A stretch of DNA of 64,000 bases from Cornus controversa (GCA_026545225.1 CM048848.1:24034806-24098805), one strand, 5' to 3'. Positions 34,929 to 45,778 are shown, counted from the stretch's first letter. Translations and numbers: made by a program. The notes: a model not told the origin generated them from the letters alone.

Positions 34929-36340
34929 TGATGTGGCTAAACTTGAATTATAATTGTAAGCTTATTTTTGCCCTTTTTCAAAATATAATTTAACTACTCG
35001 CAAGAGCACGAATCTTTGTAGATACGGTTCTATATAGAGGGTATCGATCCCACGAGGACTAGTCGTTAATTGTCTTAAAGAAAGATTAATTCCACTTTAA
35101 TCCTAAAAATAAGGTTTTGGGTTTTGTTTATAAAACTATTGCATGAATGTAAAAACAATAAATTTAAAGAGTTAAAAGTTGGGAGAGAGAACTAGGGGTG
35201 GTTTCCACCACTAGCCATTCACATGTTCATAAGTGTAGCAAGCTTAGGATTCATAAATTAAATGCCTAACAATGTCATTAGGCTTGTGACCTCAATGACA
35301 TATCAAAAGATTAATGTGTGTGCAAACCTATCATAATCCATCTTCAACAAGCATAGTTCTTCAACCTAACTAATTACCCTACTCTCTAAATGAACCTACA
35401 TGCATCCAAACTATCTTATCTTGGCATGGTTTAAACAAACAATCACAACACATTCATTTAAACACCATTACTTAGCCATCATTTGCATTTCTTGTAGAAT
35501 ATGCAAATGTTGTGCATTCACAAGATAGATTCTACTCTAAGACAAGAATAAAACCAACATCAAATGAATATATAAAAGAAATGTATAAGTGTACATTGTC
35601 ACTAGACTAAATAATCAACATTTAAATACAAATCCCAAAATGCTACAAAAATGAACAAGTTTACATGGCTAAGGGCTTCACCCACACCCTAGTAAAGAAG
35701 TTAGTTGCTCATGGCAGCCTTGCACTCTTCCATTGATGGAGAAAATGGAGCTTCAAGGTCTGGTTCAGCTCCTTCTTCTCCTCTCCCGAATGTCTCTCCC
35801 TCTATATGTCTGATGTGTATTGAGAGATATGAGAGAATGACTTCTTTGTGTGCTTTATGGCCTCTTTTTCAACCTTGGGACCCACCATAAATATATATAT
35901 ATCAATATATATACCAACTATATCAAGAATGTCTCCAAATGTTTTGTTCAAGTCAGACAATCCCTCTAAGTCGTGCAAAAAGGGGGATTTTGTTGCAAGT
36001 GGGAAGAGCAGGTGAGCAAGTGGGCAAGTGGCTCTGCAGAATCTCGATCAATCAAGATAGGAATCTCGATTGATCGAGATTTTGATCAATCAAAATCAAG
36101 TCTCGATCAATCGAGATCTCGATTGATCGAGATCAACATCTCGATTGATCGAGATGCCTTAGCTTTAATTCTGAACTTTGCTCTTCAACTGCAAATGGCC
36201 TCAAACTTTGCTCCTCTTACTACAAGACCTGCAATACATCAAAAATACAAAAACACCATAAACGTATCTCGGTAAACGTAAAAATGGGACTAACATATGC
36301 AATAAAGAGGGTTCAAATACATAGTATTGAACACTTATCA
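34929..36340 (-). repeat. Element A 5' LTR
   Basis: 1412 bp, TG...CA on the minus strand, homologous to the element C LTRs but clearly more diverged from them than those are from each other. It has the palindrome array at 36041-36155. The outer flank GTGTA (36341-36345) should be the target duplicate; its partner is beyond position 1. Confidence 0.9.
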
Positions 36341-36345
36341 GTGTA

Positions 36346-36527
36346 TATATTTCTATATATATATTTTGATGTGTTGTACTGTACTGAACAGACCTTTTCT
36401 TGCACGTTTTGACGATTCTTTACTCTTTTATAATGTGGCGCGAGTGAACCTTCTGAACCCCTATCTTCCTCCTCATTAATAGTGTGTGTATCTATGTATC
36501 TATCTATATCTATATATATATATAACC
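36346..36527 (+). other. Region upstream of NLP locus 1
   Basis: AT-rich with short TA and TCTA runs (36490-36523). No coding sequence seen. The element A insertion lies directly upstream and may have replaced part of the original promoter. Confidence 0.4.
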
Positions 36528-37690
36528 ATGAAGGTATCTAGCTCATCGACAATATTGGTGGAGATGGCAAACCCTCCCATTAGTCTTAAATTTGAGGAGA
36601 GATACAAGCCCAATAATTTCATGAGAGATATGACGAGTGCAGTTTCTTTTCAGCGCCTGCCATCGGAAGACCACCTATGGGCGTTTTGGTGTGAGCCAAC
36701 TCTCTCCTCTCAGAGTAAGCAAGCGGCTTCTCGATCTCTCTATCTTCCTTAATGTCACTAGAACATTAAGGCTTCGTTTGGATAGACACGAGAGAAAAGA
36801 AAGGAGAGGATAACATTAGTTATGAGAGAAAAGAAAGGAGAGGAGAGGATAATAACAAACTCTATTCATGTTTGGATAAATAGGAGAGAATATAAAGGAG
36901 ATGATATCATTCTTGTTTGGATAAGATAAGGGAGAGAAAGGATAACGACTAAATTATTATCATATCCTTTTATATTTATCAAGGATGAGTGGAATAACAA
37001 TTTTCTCTTTTTAATTGTTGCGGGCAGTTTCGAAATTAGGAAAGTACTACTTAAAGACTATTATTTCCCTCCTTATCTTCTCATTTTTGAGGGGATAGGA
37101 TATGAGGGACAGGGAGGGATTATCCTTTCTTTTCTTTTAATGAAGTCTATCCAAACACAACATAGCATATCCTCTCCTTTCTTTTCTCTCCTTATCCTTC
37201 CAAATCCCTCAATCCAAACGAAGAATAAGTTCTTCCATTTGCTAGTATTTCTATATATATATATATATATACACACACATTTGACATGGAAATGAAGTAA
37301 TTAATTTTGAACTGAACTCTGTGTAGGTACTGGTGGGATGATCATAGAGAAGATCAAATATATGCTTCTACACTTCAAAAAGAAATTGGATCATATTCTA
37401 ATTCAGTTTTGGGCACCCCTCACAACAGAAACAGGGTGTTTGCAGGTACGAATCTAACACGGGCTCAATGGGGAGAGATTTTTTCTTCTTTTCAGTATAT
37501 ACCTATGATTTTATAAAAATTTTGAAAATGTTAAATTATAGAAAAACCACAATATATATGATTGTGCTCCCACAAAAATATATATATAAATAATGATTTG
37601 GAAGGGACACTAGTTGGTAGGATACATCAGATAATGTCGCAGTGATGTCATGTGATGAGACCTATAACCTAATTCTGACTAAATTATTAC

Positions 37691-37721
<31 letters not shown>

Positions 37722-38297
37722 ACATCACAATCATAAATGTTTGAATCTTTTTTATCTTCTTGTTGTTAATGGCCGCTGCCTCTCACAAAATTTTCTGAAC
37801 CCGTCACTGGTGTTTGCAGCTTTTGTAACTTCAGACCAACCTTTTGGTCTTACTCATCTTGACGAAGGACATCTCAAGTATAGGAAACACTGTTTGGAAT
37901 ATAAATTTAACGTTGATGGGGAACAATACATTGGGATTCCTGGCCTTGCGTTCCCGCAAAAACGGAACTTGTATACTCCAGATGTGCGATTTTACACTAG
38001 CAAAGAGTACCCGCAGCGCAATTTCGCTCTAACTAGGCATATTTCGGCTTCTTTCGCTTTCCCGGTGTTTCACACTGACTGTGTTGGAGTACTTGAGTTT
38101 ATAACTAATACACCTGTGAAAGCCTTATACACTACGTGTTATTGGTTTTTCAATTCGCTCAAGGTTTGTAACATCACATAATTAGAAGATGATATATATA
38201 TATATATATATGATTTTACAGAACCATTCACTTCACTTCTCTTCTCTTGCAGGATGCAAGTCTAACAAGTTCTCTGTGTGATTGGTTGCTTTCTCGG
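36528..38297 (+). pseudogene. NLP (NIN-like protein) locus 1, N-terminal exons
   Basis: NLPs are plant transcription factors of the nitrate response with a GAF-like N-terminal half, an RWP-RK DNA-binding domain and a PB1 domain. Likely exons are 36528-36714, 37327-37445 (IIEKIKYMLLHFKKKLDHIL, then IQFWAPL), 37820-38163 and 38253-38297. The third exon carries TSDQPFGL, CLEYKFNVDGEQYIGIPGLA and SFAFPVFHTDCVGVLEFITN. All have plausible GT-AG borders. The second exon ends in phase 0 while the third needs another phase (CTTTTGTAA would stop), so the gene is probably frameshifted, unless I have misplaced a border. The rest of the GAF region and the linker are missing here. The first intron holds a MITE. 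A 37 bp tandem repeat follows at 38309-38385. Confidence 0.7.
36770..37225. mobile_element. MITE with GGCTTCGTTTGGAT-type ends (PIF/Harbinger-like candidate)
   Basis: A 456 bp element whose left end reads GCTTCGTTTGGATAG and whose right end reads CAATCCAAACGAAG, an inverted repeat of about 12 bp. Both sides are flanked by TAA (36767-36769 and 37226-37228). The interior is rich in GAGAAAAGAAAGGAGAGGAT and its complement, so the two halves can fold together. It lies within the first intron of NLP locus 1. The superfamily is inferred from the TAA duplicates. Confidence 0.6.
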
Positions 38298-38930
38298 GTA
38301 AGTTGCAGGCGTAATATGCGAATGTGAGATATGGTGCTCTGTTTTGCATGCGTAATATGCGAATGTGAGATATGGTGCTCTGTTTTTTCTTACTTGCATG
38401 TTTCAGTACTCTGTTTTAATCAATAAATGAATTTTCAGATTTTTGGTGGTAAGCTTACACACCATTAATTCAAATTGTTGCTTCTAATCTTGCTCTTATT
38501 ATTTCAACTTTTGAGTTTCTTCTTCTAGAACCAATAGATTTTTCTTTTGCACTTACAAACTATATGAGTTTTTCTTATTGAATTCTTATTTTTGCAATGA
38601 GCAGGTGTAGGTACAGAAAAATTGTAATTACACTTAATCAGATCTCTTTCAAGAAAATTCACCTCCCCTTTTTCATTCTAACTTCAGTCTTTAAATACCT
38701 TCTCAAATACAATGATTATGCCTTTAATTTCTCTGTTTATTTTTACTTATGGATTAACGCCTTCATTCTTTGCTAGATTTCAGTCCTTAAATATCGGTAT
38801 TTAAGGAGGAGATTTTGGGGTTTTTTCCTGTACTCACGCCACCTAATTGCGGATGATATGGATGGTGATGTGGCTGCCATGTGTTGTGTTGGTCGCAGGT
38901 GTCATCTAATGACTCTTTTTCCCACTACAG
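38298..38930 (+). pseudogene. NLP locus 1, residual RWP-RK splice region and filler
   Basis: Near 38438 the sequence GATTTTTGGTG|GTAAGC matches the end of the first RWP-RK exon and the donor found in locus 2 (45361-45378). The intron that follows is homologous to 45373-45521. The coding part before it is gone, and about 300 bp of unrelated sequence lies before the next exon at 38931. Confidence 0.55.
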
Positions 38931-39387
38931 CAGGTCTACATTTAAACGTATATGCAGACGGAACACAATCTCGCACTGGCCACAGGGCAAGAGAAATAAG
39001 ATCAATAACTCTCCCTCTAGACGAGACCCTCCATGTTCTGGTTTGCTTGCTGAGAACCTCGTGCCTACTGTTCCTCACATGACTCCACTTGTAACACCAC
39101 CATCAGAAGCAAGGACAATAACTATAAAGGCAACATGTGGACATGATATGTTAAAATTTCAACTACCTTTTTCATCAAGAATGGTGGAGTTGGAAGAGGA
39201 AGTCTCCAAGAGGCGAAAGTTAGATGTTGGAACTTATAAGTTCAAATATACAGATGATGATGGCGATTGTGTTTTAATAGCATGTGACAAGGACTTGGAG
39301 GATTGTACGAGTGCTTCCAATTCATTGGGCATGAATACAATCAAAATGTTGATTGAGCCAATTACCAAAATATCACCTTCAACCTGA
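38931..39387 (+). pseudogene. NLP locus 1, second half of RWP-RK domain and PB1 domain
   Basis: Open from the acceptor CTACAG| to TGA 39385. It starts RSTFKRICRRNTISHWPQGK, the recognition helix region of RWP-RK. The family signature RWPxRK reads HWPQGK, so two hallmark residues differ. From about 39111 follows a complete PB1 domain: ITIKATCGHDMLKFQLPFSS, then YKFKYTDDDGDCVLIACDKD with the acidic OPCA-type motif, and IKMLIEP. PB1 domains mediate NLP-NLP contacts. An RNA from this locus could encode a PB1-only protein, but no start codon of its own is evident. Confidence 0.72.
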
Positions 39388-41926
39388 CTAATTATAGAGG
39401 TATGTTGTTCCTAACTATGTTTTGATATCAATATATTATCTATCAATGATCCTAGTTCCTAAAGACAACATAAATACAAGGAATCAAATTTCTCTTCAAT
39501 ATGTAATTTTTATTTTTTTCTGCAGGAAATATCAACACTTTCTATTTCCTAGGCTCCCACTTTGTTCTCTAAGATTGTGGAGTCTTCTACTCGTTCAGTC
39601 TAAAGAACATTTCTATTTCAAAGAGAAGACCTTACTGAACTGTAATATGTATGTTGAAAGCAAAAGAAACAACTTCCAATTTTGCAGGAAATAATATGTA
39701 ATTTTGTGTATATGGCCATGACATAAATGATCCAATTGTTTGACCTCTACTTCTTTTAGGAAATGAATCCACTATACTCAAATGATTGGTTTGTTTCTTC
39801 ATCTGGAGTTGCCATGTCAATGGCAGTACCCAATGGCCTTATCACAACTTGAGGAACCATTAGGCAATAATCTACTAGTTGCACAAGCTCACACCATGTC
39901 ATGTTCCTGCACCTAATTGAACAAGCATGGTTACTGCCACAACTTATAACGGGGCCTAAGGTGAAGGACATGACCATGAACGCTACATACACAGAAAATA
40001 TATTGAGGCTTCTACTTTATTTAAATTTTAGTTGCTTCAATAAATTACGTCTGAATAGCTAGCATTGTACTTTTTTTATTGGATGCTTGTTTTTGTATAT
40101 AGCCAAACTAATTTTCAGTGCATTTGTAGAGAGAGAGAGAGAGAGAGATCAAACAGTGGCCACACTCCATGAGAAACAAGGCCTACATGTCCTTTTCTAG
40201 GGATAATCCTACATGTCTGCGAGCTGAGAAACCCATTGCTTGTGTTACTTGCACAACTCCACTCATTATGCATTGAAACACAAAACTCTAAAGGAAAACT
40301 TTTTTTTGTTGGCAAGTACCTAAAGGCAACTTAAGCAGTAAACATTATGATGTAGGATGAGTTATGATTTTCATGAATGAGCCGGATGTGTTACGCATCT
40401 ATTTTTGGAGAAGGAGCAAAGACAAATCAAATTAGAAATTTAATTTAATTTAGGATTAATTTTATTATTTTGCCATTGTTTTAGTTTTAAAGGGTATTTT
40501 AGTATTTTAGAGTTTCTCAGACTTTATTTATGTTTTACCTATATAAAAGCTTCTTTGTAACTAAATAATTCAATTTTTGATTATTGAATATATTTCACGA
40601 GTTTGTGAATTATCTATATCTTTTCTTCTCTCTCTAATTTAAATTTTTTACAACATTCAACTTCTTAATTGTTATGCTGCCAAAATTGAGTCACAACCTA
40701 GGTTTTCTTAAAAATTATTTAAAATGTCAGAGGATTATTAAAGCTAATAAAAATGCAATTCCTCAAGTTTTCATAGAAGCTAACAAAGCATTCGAATTCC
40801 TAAATTCTAAATATCATAAAATCATAAAAAGCTTTCCTCAAAAAATGAACTCTAAAAAAAATCATAAATTTTACATCTAGGTTACTCAAAAGTGCCTAAA
40901 GGGCTAAAAAGTAATTTCTCAAGTTTTCTTAAATCAATGAATTTTAAGTTCTTCAAATAAAAATTAGTTAAAAGTGATACCATTCACTTTAAAGATACAC
41001 AATCCCTAAAATTCACAAAATTTTAGGTTCAATTCTCTTGAGAAATAATATTTGAAGATTTTTAAAATTCACAAACCCTGGATCACATAAACTTGTTTAA
41101 AAATCACAAAAATTATGTTTAAATGAAATAAACCTTAGAATTCGTAAATTTTAAGTCTAACTTCTTAAGAATCATTGTAAATTTTAGGTGTAGACGTCTT
41201 AAGAATAGTGGAGAAGTAACCTTTTGCTAATTTTCTTAGATGTTGAATTCATAAATTATAAGCCTTAGATTAAAAACAAAAACAACGACTTGAACATTCT
41301 CTCGTAAAGTTCGGTTCAAGCAACTTTGTTTGATAGAACAAAATTCAAATTTTATCCAAGTCTATTTGTAACAAAACCCTAGTTTCCTTGCAATCTACGA
41401 AGTTAAATTTCCAAATCATAAAGTTAAAACTTAATAAACTTATAAGTCAAATAAGTGTGAGGTTAACAACTAACATAATTTGATTCATTTATCTATTACT
41501 TAAATGATCCCTAGTTAATTCCTCTTCGCCTAATTACCAAAGTCTGTAATCTAATGGTATTTTCTCTTTCAAAGCAAAACGTTGAAGGTTCAAGTCCGCA
41601 AAGGTTATGTGCTATTTGCCCAAAAAAACAACACAAAATCCCCCTTGGGCTAAAAATCTTAGTAGAATCCAACTCATAAGTAATATAATTTTGAAGTATG
41701 TTACACATCATTCCACTAATATGTTTATGATCCAACTTAATCAATCAAACTTATATGTTATTAGGTATGCAACCTTAGGTCTATCAAGAACCTACGTTAA
41801 TCTATAGATCTAATGTGATTCAATTTAAACAACTAATTCATCAATTCTATGATTAACACACATTCTAACCAAGTATCTTAACACACACATTGCATACTAA
41901 CTTAGGGTCAAAAAATCTACTAGAAC
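39388..41926. other. Intergenic region, nothing recognised
   Basis: AT-rich sequence with short open frames of no family resemblance. A GA microsatellite lies at about 40131-40149. Between 40680 and 41200 there are repeated phrases such as AATTCACAAA and TTTTAGGTTC, but no clear unit. Confidence 0.4.
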
Positions 41927-42385
41927 TATAATACCCCGTAAGTTTTGACGTCATTTATTTTAATTTAAATGCTTTATATATTTTTATTATTTTATGTGAA
42001 TTGCGTTGTTGATTGTGTATTGTTTGATTTAAATTTATTTGAGTGCTTTAAATTGCTAGGAGTTTTTTTTTTTTCTTTATTTAATTCGGGTTGGACTAGG
42101 TCGTTGGATTTTCGTTTATTTTAATGTTGGATTGGGCAAGGGTGAAATTGGGTTGAGTTGGGCTAGGGTTTGTTTTATTAATTTTTCCTTTTTAATTTTA
42201 TTTAGTTTTAATTAGTTTCTAGAAAAAAATAAAAAATTAAATAAAAGAGGGGACTAGGGTTTCTACCGTGAGTTTGACACACAGATCATCGAAAAGGCAA
42301 GTTCGATTCTTCTCTTCCCCTTTAAATCTGTATGCATAGTCTAGGTTTTGAGTCTATGATTATATCTGAAATTTTCTATATAATT
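41927..42385 (+). repeat. LTR fragment of a Tekay-like element
   Basis: It starts TATAATACCCCGTAAG, like the tandem LTR-like unit at 46408 (TGTAATACCCCGTAAT). It shares the phrase GGCAAGTTCGA followed by CTCTTCTCTTCCCC-type sequence and TCTGTAT with 46892-46935. It ends where integrase coding sequence begins. Confidence 0.6.
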
Positions 42386-43025
42386 TTATGTTATTTACCA
42401 ATAATTATCAAAAGACTATTGGTATGGCACCATTTGAGGCTTTGTACGGATGTCCATGTAGATCGCTGATTTGCTGGTTGGAAGTTGGAGAGAATAGATT
42501 TTTGGGTCCTGAGTTCATTAAGGACATGTCAGAAAATATTTTCGTTATTAGAGACCGTATGCGGATTGCGCAGAACAGATAGAAGAGTTATGCTAATCGA
42601 AGAACTTGTACATTAGAGTTCAAGGTGGGGATCAGGTTCTACTTTAGGTTTCTCCCATGAAGGGAGTGATGCGGTTTGGGAGAAAAGGGAAGTTGGCACC
42701 TCGGTTTGTGGGTCCTTTTATGATTACCGACAGGTTGGAGCGGTAGCATATAGACTAGCCGGCGTTACCAGACACAATGCACAGGGTGCACAATGTCTTC
42801 CATGTCTCTATGCTGCAAAAATTCCTTAAAGATGAGGATACTTACCAGCACATTGAGGTTAGAAAGATCAAGTTGTAGCCAGATGCAACATATGTGGAGC
42901 AGCCTTACTGTATTTTTGACTGTAGGGACCAGGTTCTTTGTTCTAAGACCATTCCGTTAGTTCAAGTTCAGTGGAGCCATCAAAATGAAGCGGAGTCCAC
43001 TTGGGAAAGGGATCTGAGGATGAAA
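42386..43025 (+). pseudogene. Chromovirus (Tekay-like Ty3/gypsy) integrase C-terminus and chromodomain fragment
   Basis: The translation shows NNYQKTIGMAPFEALYGCPC, then VMRFGRKGKLAPRFVGPF near 42668, HRVHNVFHVSMLQKFLKD near 42785 and finally IPLVQVQWSHQNEAESTW near 42950. The last is the Tekay-type chromodomain ending. In-frame stops (for example TAG after the AQNR segment) and at least one phase change break it. The 5' part of the element is missing; an LTR piece is joined directly to the integrase. In this family the chromodomain steers integration. Confidence 0.8.
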
Positions 43026-44082
43026 TAAAAGCAAAGTATCCATCACTATGTGATTTGAGTTTCTCAAAAAGTTGTTTTGCTGCTTCAATTTTTTGCTTAG
43101 TATTTTTCATTTTTTATTCAGCCTTTTCAGTTATATATCTCCCTGGATCAATCTTATATATGATATATTGTTTTGCTGATATATGGTACTAAGCACCTTT
43201 CTTCAGAATTCCTTGAGCCAAAGAGTGTATCAGATGAAGATTTTCACAAGAACATCTTTTACAAATTTGCAGTGTTTGTTAGGTTAAATTATTAGGTTAT
43301 GTGAGATTCATCTTCTTCTTCTTCTTTTATTTTTATTTTTTGCCTTCATGCCACACAACTTTATAGCTTCTGCTAGAACTTAATACACATATGTATGTGT
43401 TGTCTGATATTTTTTTATATGAGTAGTCAACGTGGTTATTGGAGATGGTGGATTGAGGTTTTGGTTCATTGGTTGCTTGTTGCTATATGTAAAAATATTG
43501 GTCTCTTGTGTTTCCTGTTGAGGTGTGTGTCTCATGTTTCAAATGTTTTATGATAAACAATCTTTTCTAGCTTGCTGACTAGATGCTTACATGGATATTA
43601 GCTCTTTGTATGAGATCTTTTTAACTTGCCCTATTGTTTAAGCTAGGCTATTTTATACTACCAATTATTTCAAAAGTTTAACCTATTAAGGAATGGGCCT
43701 ACATCAAGCTCTGGCACCCTCCCTCTTCTGCATTGTAACAAGTGTGAACTGGGAAGGATCTAGATAGAGATACTTGAATTGAAGACCCCTCAGATTTGGC
43801 CTTCTATATTATGTTGTAGCACCACTTGCCCAGTAAGGTTAAAAATTTGAAGCTACTTGTGCTTCATGGTTTTAAAATAGTGGGAAGGTGATAATGTAAG
43901 GTTTCATTGTGTATTATATTTTTTTAGAAGACTTTATTAATGCTTGGCGCTGTAGTACTGCAATGTCTTGCTATTTCTTACAATTGCATCTTTTAAACAA
44001 CATTGAATTTTTACAAAGTTATCTATAGATCTTTACCACCTATTTTTCTTCTTGTGTGCTTGTGTCTAGGTGGGTTGGTTGA
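43026..44082. other. Intergenic region, nothing recognised
   Basis: AT-rich, with a short CTT run near 43312-43325. No coding resemblance found. Confidence 0.4.
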
Positions 44083-44097
44083 GTGGGAACTAAAATC

Positions 44098-44455
44098 CTC
44101 TCCAGTGCACTGTGGAGGGTAGCAAAATTTGTATTTTCTATGATTTCACAAGCAGCAAGGAGCTTTAAAGTCTTATATGGAGAAACTTATCCTTGTGCTT
44201 CAGAACTTATTCAGTGGGCCTGTGAAGAAACTGAAGTGTTTGCAGCCTGTTTTAGTAGATATGTTAAATCCATTTCAGAAACAAGTGGGGGACTGTTAAC
44301 AGCAGTGGAAGTAGTGCTGTTTGCAACGTCATATTGCTCTTTGTTGGAAACTCCAAGAATAGTGTTGAAACCATGCTTAGTGAAGCTTATTCATCCTTGT
44401 ATGGATGAGGTTCTACAGATTCATATATAGACCATTTCAAGAAAGTGCAACCCAT
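44098..44455 (+). pseudogene. Probable exocyst subunit EXO84-like fragment
   Basis: An open block of about 110 residues: FSMISQAARSFKVLYGETYP, ASELIQWACEETEVFAACFS, then GGLLTAVEVVLFATSYCSLL and IHPCMDEVLQIHI. After a 2 bp insertion the frame resumes with DHFKKVQ. This resembles, from memory, the C-terminal half of plant EXO84 proteins, which tether secretory vesicles at the plasma membrane. There is no start codon and no flanking EXO84 exon. It is followed immediately by NLP coding sequence, so the two are fused. A different helical protein family is possible. Confidence 0.45.
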
Positions 44456-45131
44456 GATCAAATTTATCGAGACACACTGGTTGAAATAAAGGAAGGGTTG
44501 AAAGAGGTGTGCACAACTCATAAGTTGCCTTTTGCTCAGACGTGAGTTCTGTGTATACGACAAGTCTTGTTCATTGAAAACTCGGCATTCTATGTCGGAA
44601 ATGATCCTAATAATCTTCTGGCCGAATTCCGAGATTACTTTATCCTACAGGAATTACAAAAAGTGCAAGGGATTGTTGGGAATGCATATGAGGTCAGATA
44701 AACCATTCTTCTGCAAAGATATAACTCAAATCAGCGAAACTGAATACCCCTCCCTGCCTGCTGCATGCAAATGTGGGTTAAAAGACTGTTTCGTGATTTG
44801 CTTGCGCAGGATTTTTAAAAAATTTAGGTTCCTGATTCATGGGAGGTTTAATAAATTGAATCCATAATTCCATCTCAAGTTGTTCTCCAGAAGCAAGCTT
44901 ATTAAACCTCTCATGAATCAGGAACCTGAATTTTTTAAATGCCCAAATACTACATCATCATCTGGGGCTGGAGTCTTAAATAATGGACAAGAGACAATGC
45001 AGCTACCTTCATCAAATCAGCAACAAATACCTCTTGAAGGTGATGATATAAACAATGAGCAAAATAATATTCATGTTTCTTGTTCAATTCTTATTTTTGC
45101 AGGGAGCAAGTCTACAATTAACTGTAAATAA
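44456..45131 (+). pseudogene. NLP locus 2, middle part (second half of GAF-like region and linker)
   Basis: Pieces in several phases read like the NLP region that follows the part present in locus 1. FIETHWLK is followed by LKEVCTTHKLPFAQ, then ILQELQKVQGIVGNAY and KPFFCKDITQISETEYPSLP (44700-44763), then GLKDCFVICLRR. Frame changes are frequent. The linker (44900-45110) reads MNQEPEFFKCPNTTSSSGAG onward, as between GAF and RWP-RK. A 41 bp imperfect inverted repeat sits inside (44814-44854 against 44899-44939). Confidence 0.6.
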
Positions 45132-45372
45132 AGAGAGAATGGAATCTCTGGCTGGCAACGGAGTAAGACAAACAAGGACAATAACTAGAAAGGCAGAGAC
45201 ACTCCATGTTCAGATTTGCCTGCTGTTGTAACACCACCACCACCAAAAGTGAGGAAAATAACTATAGATGACACACCTGCTTCTTGCTTAGACGAGGCAA
45301 ATTTAATTACTTGTGAGAAACTCAAAAAGCATTTTTGAAAGAAACTTGATGATGTTGCATAGATTTTTGGTG
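45132..45372 (+). pseudogene. NLP locus 2, scrambled RWP-RK and PB1-start pieces
   Basis: A short copy of the recognition-helix sequence (RENGISGW at about 45133) is followed by a copy of the pre-PB1 sequence (VVTPPPPKVRKITID, about 45220-45270; compare 39089-39130). Then comes the first half of the RWP-RK domain (LITCEKLKKHF, then KKLDDVA and IFG), with two in-frame stops (TGA and TAG). The last exon base is G 45372, followed by the donor GTAAAC. Confidence 0.6.
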
Positions 45373-45521
45373 GTAAACTTACACAATAATTGAAATTGTT
45401 GCTTGCAATCCTGCTCTTATTATTTTCCATCCTTTCAGTTTCTTTTCTAGACCTATTAGATTATTCTTTTGCACTTATAAACTATATGAGTTTTTTGTTA
45501 TTTAAATTCTTACTTTTGTAG
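45373..45521 (+). other. Conserved intron inside the NLP locus 2 RWP-RK domain
   Basis: GTAAAC...TTTTGTAG. It joins GG-TG to TG-TGC so that the reading IFGVCRSTFRRIC is restored. The homologous intron lies at about 38449-38600 in locus 1, which shows that the loci are duplicates. Confidence 0.6.
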
Positions 45522-45640
45522 TGTGCAGATCTACATTTAGGCGTATATGCAGAGAGAATGGAATCTCTCGCTGGCCACAGGGCAAGAGAAATAAGGTGAA
45601 CGGCTCATCCTCTAGACAGGACTCCTGTTTCAATTTGCAG
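45522..45640 (+). pseudogene. NLP locus 2, second half of RWP-RK domain
   Basis: VCRSTFRRICRENGISRWPQ followed by GKRNKVNGSSSRQDS. It retains RWP, but the fifth signature position is Gly instead of Arg (RWPQGK). PB1 is absent downstream; LINE-like sequence takes over. Confidence 0.65.
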
Positions 45641-45778
45641 AAGAGAGGGAATAGTGCTCCTCCTATGTGCTGTAACTGTATTCAAGGAGACTATTGCAGG
45701 GATCACTTGTTCTTTGCATGTCAATTTGCTAGAGATATTAGGTCCTGGTATCAATCTTTGCCTCTTAGACAAACTTGA
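45641..45778 (+). pseudogene. LINE-type zinc-binding scrap fused to the RWP-RK fragment
   Basis: In phase with the RWP-RK piece, the frame reads MCCNCIQGDYCRDHLFFACQ and then FARDIRSW, ending at TGA 45776. The pattern C-x2-C followed by DHLFF-x-C-x-F resembles the reverse transcriptase zinc-binding region at the end of plant L1 ORF2. Only this short piece is present. Confidence 0.5.

Noticed and set aside
36528..39387. A functional NLP gene
   Set aside because: The exon phases do not match between 37445 and 37820, the rest of the GAF region and half of RWP-RK are missing, and the RWP-RK signature is altered.
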